61,996 nucleotides of DNA from Mastigocoleus testarum BC008 (GTDB lineage Bacteria > Cyanobacteriota > Cyanobacteriia > Cyanobacteriales > Nostocaceae). The stretch covers positions 1 to 61,996 of the forward strand of contig NZ_LMTZ01000152.1 of NCBI RefSeq assembly GCF_001456025.1. The letters are read 5' to 3'. How positions within the stretch are numbered: the stretch's first letter is position 1; the number at the start of each line of letters is the position of its first letter. The translations under genes were made by a program, and so were the position numbers. Under the pieces are notes generated by a model. That model was not told the DNA's origin, made no database searches, and worked only from the letters and a program-made list of their open reading frames with translations. This document shows positions 42,621-52,560 of the stretch, in pieces.

Positions 42621-44118
42621 AATAAGTTTAATCTCTGCTTAATCTCTATTTAATCTTTGCGTTATAGTGCGCATGTTTAATATTGGATTAATGGTAGTTT
42701 CAGACAGGAAGTCCGAAAACTATTGGTCCAATATCAATTACTTATTCCGGAAACTATGACCGGAAATTTTAGTTTATTCATTCCCCAAAATAACCGGGAT
42801 GTCAATGGGGGTCACGCAAAAAAAATGTTTTTAGAAATAGATAATTAAATTACTTTGTTTAAAGTAATACAAGACCTTTTGTTTATTAAACTTAAGTGAT
42901 TTTAAGAAATTAATAATTACGAATTTCCCGCAGTAAATCCAAATATAACCGAAATAAATATCCTCTTCTTGTCAGGCTGAGCCTTGTATGTAGTGATTAT
43001 TATACATTGTGGAGGCAAATATTATTATCGGATGAAATCAAAAGTAAAAATAAAATTACCTCAAGCCTTAATAAGAAGTTGCAATTAGTAAATAAGTTAC
43101 AATTACAACCTCCAAATTTGTCTTTAATGATATTTTTTTCTATTTAATTAAAGCTTCTAAAATTTTGGTTAGTTTATGAAAAGGTTAAAATTTTGCTAAT
43201 TATAATTTTGTAGTTTTTATTAGACATCTTCTCAATAACGGCTTTGTTGCAACGTCTAGGATTAAAATATTGAGAGTATAAAATTTCTTATTCAAAATTT
43301 ATTTTTCAGTCAGTATTCGCTAAATCTTAGTGGAGTAAGTAGAGGGTATTTAAGTAATCCTCGTCGAGTCTGTTCGCTCGACAAGCACTCTTATTTTAAA
43401 GCTTAAACAAAATCAAACTCTTTCCTGAGTGAGGTTCTATGACGATACAAATCTTTCTACCCAACATCACGCTTATCTCTGAAGGCTCAGGAGCTCGCTA
43501 GGGAAGTCGTTAAAACAAACGCAGCAGGAATAAGCCGTGGAGTTTACAAAAACCATCACAAAAATTAAATTTTTTTGGATAATTTATTTCTTATAAGTCT
43601 TTATTGAATCATCCTTACATAATACCAAAAATATCTATGCTCTGATAGCAAGAAATTACGTATATCTGCTTGATGTTGATTGTAGAATCAGCTGAGGAGA
43701 CCACGAGCAGCTAGCTCCGGAGAACTTTGATGAAAAAGAATTAAATGAATTTGATACAAATGATTCGAATTATTGTGTTAAGTAATTTATCTAAATAGAA
43801 ACATTTTCTCATTTGATTTTGCTATTTATCTCAAAAGAATATTTTTGAAATTCATATGGTTATGGCACATACAGTACTGATGCGATATGCTGACAAGTGT
43901 ATTTGATGAAAGCTTATTTAAAGCTGATTGATTAACATATTGCGAGGAAAAATATATAGGAATGGATCAATATACTTTGGATGCTAATCGCTAATTGATA
44001 ATAATTAGATGTTCATCTATTGTTGCTAATTAAAATCACAAAACATAGCACAATATTGGCACTAATTTATATTGATTTAATCCTATTGATTATCGTTCAA
44101 ATGTGAGGAAACTTTTTT
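42621..44118. other. 1.5-kb intergenic region between divergent phosphatase and phosphoketolase genes
   Basis: No ORF of note is seen on either strand. Visible structures are ATATTGGA (42680-42687) with TCCAATAT (42727-42734), TTCCGG/CCGGAA around 42745-42766 followed by ATTTTAG, GTCGAG/CTCGAC near 43365-43383, and TCCTGAG (43423-43429) with CTCAGGA (43486-43492). The GC-richer patch 43420-43560 stands out from AT-rich surroundings and might be a non-coding RNA or a decayed element. The sequence does not match a riboswitch I know. Confidence 0.4.
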
Positions 44119-46500
44119 ATGACAGTAGCTGCTTCAATTCAAACTAAGCCCTTATCGGCAGAAGAGTTACGCAAAATAGATGCCTATTGGCGGGCTGCGA
44201 ACTATTTGTCTGTAGGGCAAATATATCTGTTAGATAATCCTTTACTACGGGAACCTCTAAAGCTGGAGCATATAAAACCCAGACTATTAGGACACTGGGG
44301 AACCACACCTGGATTAAACTTTATTTATGCTCACCTCAACCGAGTAATTAATAGATATGACTCTAACATAATTTATATTGCAGGTCCCGGTCATGGTGGT
44401 CCCGGATTGGTAGCTAACACTTATTTGGAAGGAACTTACAGCGAATATTATCCTAATGTTTCCCAAGATACCGTGGGTATGAAGAGGCTGTTCAAACAGT
44501 TTTCCTTCCCTGGTGGAATCCCTAGCCACGTTGCGCCAGAGACTCCAGGAAGTATCCACGAAGGCGGTGAGTTAGGCTATGCTGTCTCCCATGCTTATGG
44601 TGCGGTTTTTGATAATCCTGACTTAATCGCTGCTTGTGTTGTTGGAGATGGCGAGGCTGAAACTGGACCTTTAGCAGCAAGTTGGCATTCAAATAAATTC
44701 CTTAACCCTATTCATGACGGTGCTGTTTTACCAATTTTGCATCTCAATGGGTATAAAATAGCCAACCCAACAATATTAGCACGCCTCAGTCATGAGGAAT
44801 TGCAAGAACTGTTTGTTGGATATGGCTATAAACCTTATTTTGTAGAGGGTTCTGACCCCGAAACAATGCACCAACTGATGGCGGGAACCTTGAATACCAT
44901 CATGCGGGAAATTAAGGAGATTCAAGAATATGCTCGCACTAATAGTTACATAGGTCGTCCCCAATGGCCGATGATTATTTTGCGATCGCCTAAGGGTTGG
45001 ACTGGACCCAAAGAAGTTGATGATCAAAAAACTGAAGATTATTGGCGATCGCACCAGGTACCCCTTGCTAATGTCCGGAACAATCCCCAATATCTGCAGC
45101 AGTTAGAAGACTGGATGGCGAATTACAAGCCAGAAGAACTGTTCGATGAAAACGGTCGATTCATTGCAGAATTCGCAGAACTTGCACCCAAAGGTACTCG
45201 CCGTATGGGAGACAATCCTCATACTAATGGTGGTATGCTGCTGCGAGATCTGAAAATGCCTGATTTCCGTAAATACGCTGTTGAGGTAAGCAAACCAGGT
45301 CAAGCAATTGCTGAAGCTACCCGCGTCATGGGCACCTTTTTGCGGGATGTCATGAAAAAGAACCTAGAAAATAATAACTTTAGAATTTTTGGTCCTGATG
45401 AAACTGCATCTAACCGGTGGAGTAATGTATTTGAGGTTACCGATAGAACTTGGTTAGCCGAAAAATATGATTTTGACGACCACCTTTCCTCAGATGGTCG
45501 GGTCATGGAGATCCTCAGCGAACATACTTGTCAAGGTTGGTTAGAAGGCTATTTGCTGACTGGACGTCATGGCTTTTTCTCTTGTTACGAGGCATTTATC
45601 CACCTGATCGACTCTATGTTTAACCAACACGCTAAGTGGTTAAAGACTACTCGTCACATTCCTTGGCGCAGACCTATAGCTTCTTTAAACTATCTGCTGA
45701 CTTCTCATGTTTGGCGACAAGACCACAATGGTTTTAGCCATCAAGATCCAGGTTTTCTCGACCATGTAATCAATAAAAAGGCGGAAATTGTTCGGGTTTA
45801 TTTACCACCCGATGCTAATACTCTGCTTTCGGTCACAGACCATTGTTTGCGTAGTCGTAATTATGTGAATGTAGTTGTAGCTGGTAAGCAACCCGCGCTG
45901 CAATACTTAGACATGGATGCAGCCATTAAGCACTGTACCAAAGGCATTAGTATTTGGGAATGGGCAAGTAATGACCGAGATGGGGAACCTGATGTTATCA
46001 TGGCTTGTGCGGGAGATATTCCCACTTTAGAAACTTTGGCGGCTGTGGATATTATGCGGCAGAATTTCCCTGACTTAAAAGTACGGGTAATCAACGTCGT
46101 AGACTTAATGACCCTACAACCAGAAAGCGAACATCCCCACGGTTTAAGTGATATAAATTTTGATTTACTATTCACAACTGACAAACCAATAATTTTTGCT
46201 TTCCACGGTTATCCTTGGTTAATCCACCGCCTAACCTATCGCCGGACAAACCATAAAAATCTCCACGTGCGTGGTTATAAAGAAGAGGGAACCACAACAA
46301 CACCCTTTGATATGGTGGTAATGAACGATTTAGATCGCTTCCATCTCGTAATAGATGTAATTGACCGCGTACCAAAACTAGGATCGACTGCAGCTTATGC
46401 TAAGCAAATGCTCAAAGATAAATTGATCGAACACAAACACTATATTGCGAAACACGGCGAAGATATGCCAGAAATTCGCAACTGGAAGTGGGAGTATTAA
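44119..46500 (+). CDS. xfp: xylulose-5-phosphate/fructose-6-phosphate phosphoketolase
   Basis: A 793-residue thiamine-diphosphate enzyme of normal length. Family blocks are GHWGTTPGLNFIYAHLNR, IAGPGHGGPGLVANTYLEGTYSEYYP, the TPP-binding GDGEAETGPLAASWHSNKFLNP, SPKGWTGPKEVD and, near the C-terminus, AFHGYPWLIHRLTYRR. It cleaves xylulose-5-phosphate (or fructose-6-phosphate) to acetyl phosphate and glyceraldehyde- or erythrose-4-phosphate in the cytosol. Erythrose-4-phosphate and acetyl-P are the outputs that could feed aromatic synthesis and acetate metabolism. No ackA or pta follows, unlike many cyanobacterial arrangements. A GAGGAAAC ribosome-binding site lies before the ATG. Confidence 0.96.
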   Translation: MTVAASIQTKPLSAEELRKIDAYWRAANYLSVGQIYLLDNPLLREPLKLEHIKPRLLGHWGTTPGLNFIYAHLNRVINRYDSNIIYIAGPGHGGPGLVANTYLEGTYSEYYPNVSQDTVGMKRLFKQFSFPGGIPSHVAPETPGSIHEGGELGYAVSHAYGAVFDNPDLIAACVVGDGEAETGPLAASWHSNKFLNPIHDGAVLPILHLNGYKIANPTILARLSHEELQELFVGYGYKPYFVEGSDPETMHQLMAGTLNTIMREIKEIQEYARTNSYIGRPQWPMIILRSPKGWTGPKEVDDQKTEDYWRSHQVPLANVRNNPQYLQQLEDWMANYKPEELFDENGRFIAEFAELAPKGTRRMGDNPHTNGGMLLRDLKMPDFRKYAVEVSKPGQAIAEATRVMGTFLRDVMKKNLENNNFRIFGPDETASNRWSNVFEVTDRTWLAEKYDFDDHLSSDGRVMEILSEHTCQGWLEGYLLTGRHGFFSCYEAFIHLIDSMFNQHAKWLKTTRHIPWRRPIASLNYLLTSHVWRQDHNGFSHQDPGFLDHVINKKAEIVRVYLPPDANTLLSVTDHCLRSRNYVNVVVAGKQPALQYLDMDAAIKHCTKGISIWEWASNDRDGEPDVIMACAGDIPTLETLAAVDIMRQNFPDLKVRVINVVDLMTLQPESEHPHGLSDINFDLLFTTDKPIIFAFHGYPWLIHRLTYRRTNHKNLHVRGYKEEGTTTTPFDMVVMNDLDRFHLVIDVIDRVPKLGSTAAYAKQMLKDKLIEHKHYIAKHGEDMPEIRNWKWEY

Positions 46501-46621
46501 TTACTCCTTTTAGGTGTACTAAAAAATAGGCATTGGTGAATGCGTAATGCTTTTGATGCAAATATCTAGGAAAAATCAATGTTTCAATAATTTGATTTCT
46601 TGATTAGAAAGATACCAGAAG

Positions 46622-46651
46622 CCCACACTGTAATTTTTAATTCAGTGTGGG
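46622..46651. terminator. bidirectional terminator-like hairpin
   Basis: CCCACACTG (46622-46630) and CAGTGTGGG (46643-46651) form a perfect 9-bp stem with a 12-nt AT-rich loop, between the convergent phosphoketolase and carbonic anhydrase genes. A strong T-tract is absent on both sides, so termination would depend mainly on the stem. Confidence 0.5.
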
Positions 46652-46705
46652 AGCGTCACGTTATCCATACTCAAATTACGAATTTTTAGTTTTTATTTTT
46701 AATTT

Positions 46706-47617
46706 TTAAACATGGGCGTAAATCTTACTGGTCCAAACCTGAATTGGTTCAGCAAACAAAGCATGATAATTTTTCAACTCATTGCGGTTCATACCAGAAT
46801 TCTGCGCTTGTTTAAATAAACCCAAAAGTGACTGTATCGCAGCTTCTGCTTCTTTCCCGGACTTAGGATCGGCTACTAACAAATCTGCAAATGCAATTCT
46901 GAGATTACCTATAGATTCGTTATCTACTTTGGAATCTCGATCTGATAAGTATGGAGCTAGAGAACTTACTTTACCTTGAGTCTTACCATTAGGCAATTGA
47001 CTTTGGGGATGAACGTAGGTGTGAGTATCAGCATCATATGCTAAAACCTCTCCTGTTTCAATTTGATAGATCCAAGCATAAATTTGTAATCTACCTTGAT
47101 GAAGCTTAGCTCTAATAACTGGATAGGTTTTGAGGTTTTCGATTTGAATTAAAACATTTTCTGCAACTAAAGTTTCAACTAATTCTTCTTCGGAATAATC
47201 TTTATAATTCTCTTTGACTAAACGTCGAGTTGCTTCGGCATGTTTTAACCAGTCGTATACTAAAGGCATATCAGCCTGAAGTTTATTGAGTTTGAGTAGT
47301 CCCTTCATTGCTCCACAGTGGGAGTGACCGCATACTACAACTTGCTCAATTCCTAGGGCGGTTATAGCATATTCAATGGTTCCACCTTCTCCCCCATTTG
47401 CTGCACCGTAAGGCGGGATAATGTTTCCTGCATTGCGAATGACAAATAAGTCTCCGATATCCGTACTAGTAATAAGATTCGGTGCAACCCTAGAGTCAGA
47501 ACATGTGATAAATAAAACTCTGGGTTTCTGCCCATGGGAAAGTTGTTCCAGAAGTTCTAGGTGCTCAGTAACATAGTGTTGCTGAAAATGATCGAGACCG
47601 CGAATTAACTTTTTCAC
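46706..47617 (-). CDS. beta-class carbonic anhydrase
   Basis: The 303-residue protein has all beta-class zinc and active-site residues: Cys39-Ser-Asp41-Ser-Arg43 in LFITCSDSRVAPN, and His98 and Cys101 in VVCGHSHCGAMKG. The cyanobacterial form (CcaA/IcfA type) has a C-terminal extension beyond about residue 205; this one has about 100 such residues (LAPYLSDRDSKVDNESIGN). The enzyme interconverts CO2 and bicarbonate. In CcaA the extension targets the carboxysome, and that role is possible here. It reads in the same direction as the trp cassette, after a 298-bp gap. Confidence 0.94.
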   Translation of the reverse strand: MKKLIRGLDHFQQHYVTEHLELLEQLSHGQKPRVLFITCSDSRVAPNLITSTDIGDLFVIRNAGNIIPPYGAANGGEGGTIEYAITALGIEQVVVCGHSHCGAMKGLLKLNKLQADMPLVYDWLKHAEATRRLVKENYKDYSEEELVETLVAENVLIQIENLKTYPVIRAKLHQGRLQIYAWIYQIETGEVLAYDADTHTYVHPQSQLPNGKTQGKVSSLAPYLSDRDSKVDNESIGNLRIAFADLLVADPKSGKEAEAAIQSLLGLFKQAQNSGMNRNELKNYHALFAEPIQVWTSKIYAHV

Positions 47618-47915
47618 TCTAGTTTTGAATCTACTGACTTTAAAGGTATATAAAAATATATTTTCTATTATCTGATAACTTTGTGATTTTTTGGAAATTG
47701 GGGACTGGGAGAAGTGTGGGAAGTGTGGGGAGTGTGGGAAGTAGTGTGAGGTTGGGGATTAGGTATTTTGCTGTGCTTTACGCCCCACTTACGTTAACCC
47801 TGTCAGCGCGGTCTGTTCTGACTCCTTATTCATTACTTCTTACTTTCTACTTCTTAGCCAAGGAATTGGGAATTGGAATAATAAAATACCCGTTCCCACT
47901 TCCCATTCTTTATCC

Positions 47916-49010
47916 CTAACGAAGAAAATCGGCAAGCTCTTCTAATTTATTCCAAGCTGCTCCACTACGAAGGATATCTTGAGCCAGATTAACGGCTTGA
48001 GTAAAATTCTGTAAATGATCTCCTGTATCTGGAATTATTTCACCAACATACAAAGCAAACGCAGCATTTAAAGCTATCACATCTTGTTGTGCTTGGGTTC
48101 CTTTACCCGAAAGAGCTCCTTTAAGAATTTCTACATTTTCTCGAACATCTCCGCCCCGAAGTGCAGTCACAGGGGCTGAACGCAATCCAAAATCTTGGGG
48201 TTCTAATTCTAATAAATGGATTTTACCATCGGAAACTAAAGCTAAGTCAGTTTTATCACCAAGACCAGCTTCATCTAATTTTTCCCGTCCATGAAGTGTG
48301 ATTGCACGGTTAATTCCCATTTGGTGAAGAACCATAGCAAAAGTTTCCACTAAACTGGGATGATTAACACCAATTACCTGTCCTGTGGGTCTTAATGGAT
48401 TAATTAATGGACCCAGCAAGTTAAAAACTGTCCGGACCTTAAGTTTTTTCCGTAATGGTGCAACAACTTTAAGTGTGGGATGCCAATCCGGTGCAAATAA
48501 AAAAGTAATTCCAACTGCATCAACAGCCTCTTGAACTTTTTTACTGCCTGCTTTGAGATTTAAACCCAATCCTTCCAATACATCTGCCGAACCAGTTTTA
48601 CCGGATGCGGAACGGTTACCATGTTTAGCGACTTTAATTCCTGCTGCAGCTGTAACAAAAGCAACTGCTGTAGAAATATTAAATGTTGACGCACCATCAC
48701 CACCAGTTCCACAAGTATCAACTAAAGGTGAGGTTCCAACAACTCGATCTCGCAAAGTTGCTCTGACTGATTGAGAATATAAAACCTTTACCATACCCAG
48801 CAATTCATCAGCAGAAACACCTCTCATCTGAATTGCGGCTAAAATTGCACCTGATAAGGATGGAGGTATGGAATCACTCAACCAACCATACATTAAATCA
48901 GATGCTTGATATACAGAAAGGGACTTTCCATCTAAAATTTGTTGTAACAGTTTAGACCATTCAGGGAAGTCTCGGTTTGATGTTTTGTTTTCTGTTTTAG
49001 TTGAAACCAT
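47916..49010 (-). CDS. trpD: anthranilate phosphoribosyltransferase
   Basis: A 364-residue TrpD. Motifs seen are VDTCGTGGDGASTFNISTAVAFV (PRPP/anthranilate site), KHGNRSASGKTGSADVLEGLG and FNLLGPLINPLRP. It joins anthranilate and PRPP to phosphoribosylanthranilate, the second step of tryptophan synthesis. It is the last gene of the aromatic cassette, 426 bp after trpB, so it may have its own promoter. The N-terminus (about 20 residues, KTENKTSNRDFPEWSKLLQQ) is slightly extended. A second trpD copy is likely elsewhere in such genomes, but that cannot be seen here. Confidence 0.95.
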   Translation of the reverse strand: MVSTKTENKTSNRDFPEWSKLLQQILDGKSLSVYQASDLMYGWLSDSIPPSLSGAILAAIQMRGVSADELLGMVKVLYSQSVRATLRDRVVGTSPLVDTCGTGGDGASTFNISTAVAFVTAAAGIKVAKHGNRSASGKTGSADVLEGLGLNLKAGSKKVQEAVDAVGITFLFAPDWHPTLKVVAPLRKKLKVRTVFNLLGPLINPLRPTGQVIGVNHPSLVETFAMVLHQMGINRAITLHGREKLDEAGLGDKTDLALVSDGKIHLLELEPQDFGLRSAPVTALRGGDVRENVEILKGALSGKGTQAQQDVIALNAAFALYVGEIIPDTGDHLQNFTQAVNLAQDILRSGAAWNKLEELADFLR

Positions 49011-49436
49011 ATCAATTACTAGTTTTCCGTTAATGAGTTATTCGGTTGTTAGGATTATTGATGAATTGAAATATTGGAGTAGTTTTAATATTTCGATAGT
49101 CGTCGGTTTTCCCAAAGTCTTGAATCTGTCCAGATTTTAAATTTAGAACACTTAAGGATTATTATCTCAGCCGAGCGAGAATGGGAACAAGTAATAAATT
49201 TCAGGATTTAAATTTTAGTATTTAGATTTCAGGACTTAGATCTCAAAACTTAAAGGTAGATAATATTTACTCTCAAACTCAAATCTTCTTAGATTCTAGT
49301 GGTTTATTTTAATTAATTCTAACTTGCTTGTTTTCCTATGACTCCTGTAGAGACGCACCACCCTACGTCTCTACAATCCGTCGGGACTAATGAAATAGAT
49401 AACAGTTAGAGGATTTCAAATTTCAATTGATTTATT
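49011..49436. other. spacer between trpB and trpD
   Basis: No gene is seen. The stretch contains the GTAGAGACG palindrome at 49347-49374 (listed separately) and runs of TTTAGATTTCAGGACTTAGA-like sequence near 49200-49250. It could hold a promoter for trpD. Confidence 0.5.
49347..49374. repeat. REP-like palindrome GTAGAGACG ... CGTCTCTAC
   Basis: The arms 49347-49355 and 49366-49374 are perfect reverse complements of 9 bp, with a 10-nt loop. The type is widespread in Nostocales genomes, and the palindrome at 13143-13162 is related (CTACGTCTCTAC is shared). It may end or stabilise the trpB transcript. Confidence 0.6.
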
Positions 49437-50681
49437 TCACTTTAAAAATTTAGCAACTGTTTGCACATCTTTATCTCCACGTCCAGAGCAGTTGATAATA
49501 ATCCGCGGACTACCGCTGAGTTGTGGACAAAGAGTTTCTAAATATGCGATTGCATGGGCGGTTTCGAGAGCAGGAATAATTCCTTCTAACTGCGAAAGTC
49601 TTTGAAATCCAGCTAAAGCTTGTTCGTCTGTCACGCTGTAATATTCAGCACGTCCGATTTCTTTAAGAAAGCTGTGTTCGGGACCGACCCCAGGATAATC
49701 CAAACCTGCACTAATAGAATGGGGCTCGATAATTTGACCGTTCTCGTCCTGCAATAAATAACTCATTGCTCCGTGCAAAACCCCAACTCTACCCTTTGTT
49801 AGTGTTGCTGCATGTTTGTCAGTGTCAATACCGAAACCTGCAGCTTCAACTCCAATTAAACGTACGGATGCTTCATCAACAAATTCGTGGAAAAGTCCGA
49901 TCGCATTAGAACCCCCACCAACACAAGCAAGAAGAATATCAGGTAGTCCACCCCACTTTTCTATCGCTTGAGCGCGAGTTTCTCTACCAATTACAGCTTG
50001 AAATTCCCGTACCATCATTGGGTAAGGGTGGGGTCCAGCAACTGAGCCTAAAATATAATGAGTTGTTTCGACATTTGTCACCCAATCTCTAATAGCTTCG
50101 CTGGTAGCATCTTTAAGTGTTCCTGTTCCTGCTTCTACAGCTTGTACTTCTGCGCCCATGAGTCGCATGCGGAAAACATTTAAAGCTTGTCTTTTCATGT
50201 CATGGACACCCATGTATATGATGCACTTCAAACCAAATAAAGCACATACAGTTGCGGTTGCAACGCCATGTTGACCGGCTCCAGTTTCTGCTACAACACG
50301 CTTCTTACCCATTCTTTGAGCTAATAATACCTGACCCAGGGCATTATTAATTTTGTGTGCTCCGGTATGATTTAAATCTTCTCTTTTTAAGTATATTTGT
50401 GGTCCTGTACCATCAGGTTTTGCATAACGAGCTGTTAGACGTTTAGCAAAATACAGAGGTGTAGAACGCCCAACGTATTCGAATAATAATCCTTGCAGTT
50501 CATTTTTAAACTCTGGATCGTTGCGATATCGTTCAAATGCAGCTTCGAGTTCTTTCAGAGCTGACATTAAAGTTTCTGGTACGTATTTACCACCAAATTG
50601 ACCAAATCTACCATTAGCATCAGGTTGTTGAGCGAGGGGTAAATTTGAAACTTTAGGATTATTAGGTTTATTTGCTAACAT
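49437..50681 (-). CDS. trpB: tryptophan synthase beta subunit
   Basis: A 414-residue TrpB. It has the PLP-lysine motif REDLNHTGAHKINNALGQ, the GAGQHGVATATVCALFGL glycine loop, CVGGGSNAIGLFHEF (PLP phosphate loop) and the family start GRFGQFGGKYVPETLM. It condenses indole with serine to tryptophan, with TrpA as partner. It is the standard TrpB1 type. It follows trpA by 169 bp. The order trpA before trpB is opposite to the enteric order. Confidence 0.97.
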   Translation of the reverse strand: MLANKPNNPKVSNLPLAQQPDANGRFGQFGGKYVPETLMSALKELEAAFERYRNDPEFKNELQGLLFEYVGRSTPLYFAKRLTARYAKPDGTGPQIYLKREDLNHTGAHKINNALGQVLLAQRMGKKRVVAETGAGQHGVATATVCALFGLKCIIYMGVHDMKRQALNVFRMRLMGAEVQAVEAGTGTLKDATSEAIRDWVTNVETTHYILGSVAGPHPYPMMVREFQAVIGRETRAQAIEKWGGLPDILLACVGGGSNAIGLFHEFVDEASVRLIGVEAAGFGIDTDKHAATLTKGRVGVLHGAMSYLLQDENGQIIEPHSISAGLDYPGVGPEHSFLKEIGRAEYYSVTDEQALAGFQRLSQLEGIIPALETAHAIAYLETLCPQLSGSPRIIINCSGRGDKDVQTVAKFLK

Positions 50682-50850
50682 AACGATTTTTGCAGATGTC
50701 TAATATTAAACGAATCAGGGTGGGAGCAATCGATGTGAAATTACTGGAAAGGAAAGAAACTGCTAAATACTTAAGACGCTCTGAGCATCAAAAGTAAAAG
50801 AGATTAGAAGTAAAAGAGATTAAGAATATTAGGAGCTTAAGTTTCAGAAA

Positions 50851-51663
50851 TTACTTAGCACTACTGATTAAAGAAATTGATGATTTAAGTTCGCTACAGA
50901 AGTCTTTAATATTCCGCAGTCCGTTAAATGGTGTACTTTCCGCTAATTTTTGAACAAAAGCACTTCCGACAATGACACCATCAGCACCCCACTCTTTCAT
51001 TTGACGTGCTTGCTCTGGTCCAGAAATACCAAAACCAATTGCAACTGGTTTATTTGTGGATTGGCGAATTTCCTGAAGTACATCTTTTACTCTACTTTGA
51101 ACTTGAGAACGCATTCCAGTAACACCTGTGACACTTACCAAATAAATAAATCCACGGGATTGATGAGCGATCGCTTTAATGCGTTCTTTAGAACTTGTGG
51201 GAGTTACTAATAAAATGACTTCGATTCCAACTGCATCAGCGCTTTCAATTAAATGGTTAGATTCTTCTAAGGGTAAATCTGGGATAACTAGACCTTTAAT
51301 ACCAGAAGCTGCAGCTCGATCTAGAAATTCCTCTATACCCAAATTCAAAATTGGATTGTAATAGGTAAAAAGAATAATTGGCGATCGCAGAATTTTAGTT
51401 AATGGCTGGATTTTGTCTAAAACATCGAGCAGTCGCACTCCCCGGTTTAAAGCGCGGGTTGCTGCAGCTTGAATCACAGGACCATCAGCTAAAGGGTCAG
51501 AATAGGGTACCCCTAGTTCAATAAAGTCTGCACCGCTAGCATCTAGAACTTTGAGAGCTTCTATTGTTGTCTCTAGGTCGGGATCCCCTGCGGTAATGAA
51601 AGGGATCAAAGCACATTGGTTTTTTCCTCTTAAACTTTCAAAACGTTGAGAGATTGAAGTCAT
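50851..51663 (-). CDS. trpA: tryptophan synthase alpha subunit
   Basis: A 270-residue TrpA with the catalytic acid region IELGVPYSDPLADGPVIQAAATRAL, GLVIPDLPLEE, and the C-terminal phosphate loops VGFGISGPEQARQMKEWGADGVIVGSA. It cleaves indole-3-glycerol phosphate to indole and glyceraldehyde-3-phosphate and channels indole to TrpB. The spacer to trpC (60 bp) holds a short degenerate heptamer repeat (GGTGATA, GGTAATA variants). Confidence 0.97.
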   Translation of the reverse strand: MTSISQRFESLRGKNQCALIPFITAGDPDLETTIEALKVLDASGADFIELGVPYSDPLADGPVIQAAATRALNRGVRLLDVLDKIQPLTKILRSPIILFTYYNPILNLGIEEFLDRAAASGIKGLVIPDLPLEESNHLIESADAVGIEVILLVTPTSSKERIKAIAHQSRGFIYLVSVTGVTGMRSQVQSRVKDVLQEIRQSTNKPVAIGFGISGPEQARQMKEWGADGVIVGSAFVQKLAESTPFNGLRNIKDFCSELKSSISLISSAK

Positions 51664-51723
51664 TTCTTTAAGATGATAGGTGATAGGTAATAAGTAATCG
51701 GTAATGGATAAATCAGTTACTAG

Positions 51724-52560
51724 TTAGTCTTTAGACTCTTGTGGAAGGAGATTTCTTACAGCCTTCTCAATGTCGGATTGTTTAACTAAAGATTCTCCAA
51801 TTAAGACAGCTTCAGCTCCTGCTTGAGCAACAAAATTTAAGTCATCGCGGGTATATAAACCAGATTCACTGACCACAGTAATACCCAAATTTTCCAATTC
51901 TTGTCGACGCTCTGTTAATAAGGTTTTTGTGGTTCCTAGATCCACTTTAAAGGTTTCTAGATTGCGATTATTTATTCCGACTAATTGCACTTTAGGTAAT
52001 TTCAAGACTCTGTCTAGCTCAGCTAAAGTATGTACCTCTACTAAAGCTGTCATACCTAGATAATAAGTAATCTCCAAAAAATCTATCAACTGTAAGTCGG
52101 ATAAAATTGCTGCAATTAGTAATACAGCATCTGCTCCGTTGACCCGTGCGAGATAAATTTGATATGGGTCGACAATAAATTCTTTGCACAACAAAGGTAA
52201 TTTGACGGAGTTTCGAACTATTTGTAAGTTATTGAAACTACCTTGAAAAAACTTTTCATCCGTTAGGACTGAAATACAACTAGCACCACCATTTTCGTAA
52301 GCTCGAGCAATTTCTGCAGGGTTGAAGTCTGCACGGATAATACCTCTACTAGGTGAAGCTTTCTTAGCTTCGGCTATAATTGCGGGCTTATGCTGATTAG
52401 ATCGCAATGCGCGCAGAAAATTTTGTGGAGGAGATGCAAATTGTTGTTTTACACGTGTTAGAGGAAATGACTCTTTTTTTTGGTTAACCTCTTGACGTTT
52501 GTGTAAAACGATCTTCTCTAAAATATGTTGAAATTTGGGAACTTGTTGGTTAGCAATCAT
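51724..52560 (-). CDS. trpC: indole-3-glycerol phosphate synthase
   Basis: A 278-residue TrpC. Motifs are IAEAKKASPSRGIIRADFNP, ISVLTDEKFFQGS, LLCKEFIVDPYQIYLARVNGADAVLLIAAIL, VEVHTLAEL and VGINNRNLETFKVD, ending with VSESGLYTRDDL. It makes indole-3-glycerol phosphate from carboxyphenylaminodeoxyribulose phosphate. Monofunctional (no TrpF fused), as usual in cyanobacteria; trpF is not in the window. It is separated from trpEG by 393 bp that hold a GC-rich repeat patch. Confidence 0.96.
   Translation of the reverse strand: MIANQQVPKFQHILEKIVLHKRQEVNQKKESFPLTRVKQQFASPPQNFLRALRSNQHKPAIIAEAKKASPSRGIIRADFNPAEIARAYENGGASCISVLTDEKFFQGSFNNLQIVRNSVKLPLLCKEFIVDPYQIYLARVNGADAVLLIAAILSDLQLIDFLEITYYLGMTALVEVHTLAELDRVLKLPKVQLVGINNRNLETFKVDLGTTKTLLTERRQELENLGITVVSESGLYTRDDLNFVAQAGAEAVLIGESLVKQSDIEKAVRNLLPQESKD

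Noticed and set aside
43420..43560. Riboswitch ahead of the phosphoketolase gene
   Set aside because: It does not match conserved boxes of cobalamin, TPP, SAM, glutamine or other classes that I could check by eye, and it lies over 500 bp from the start codon.
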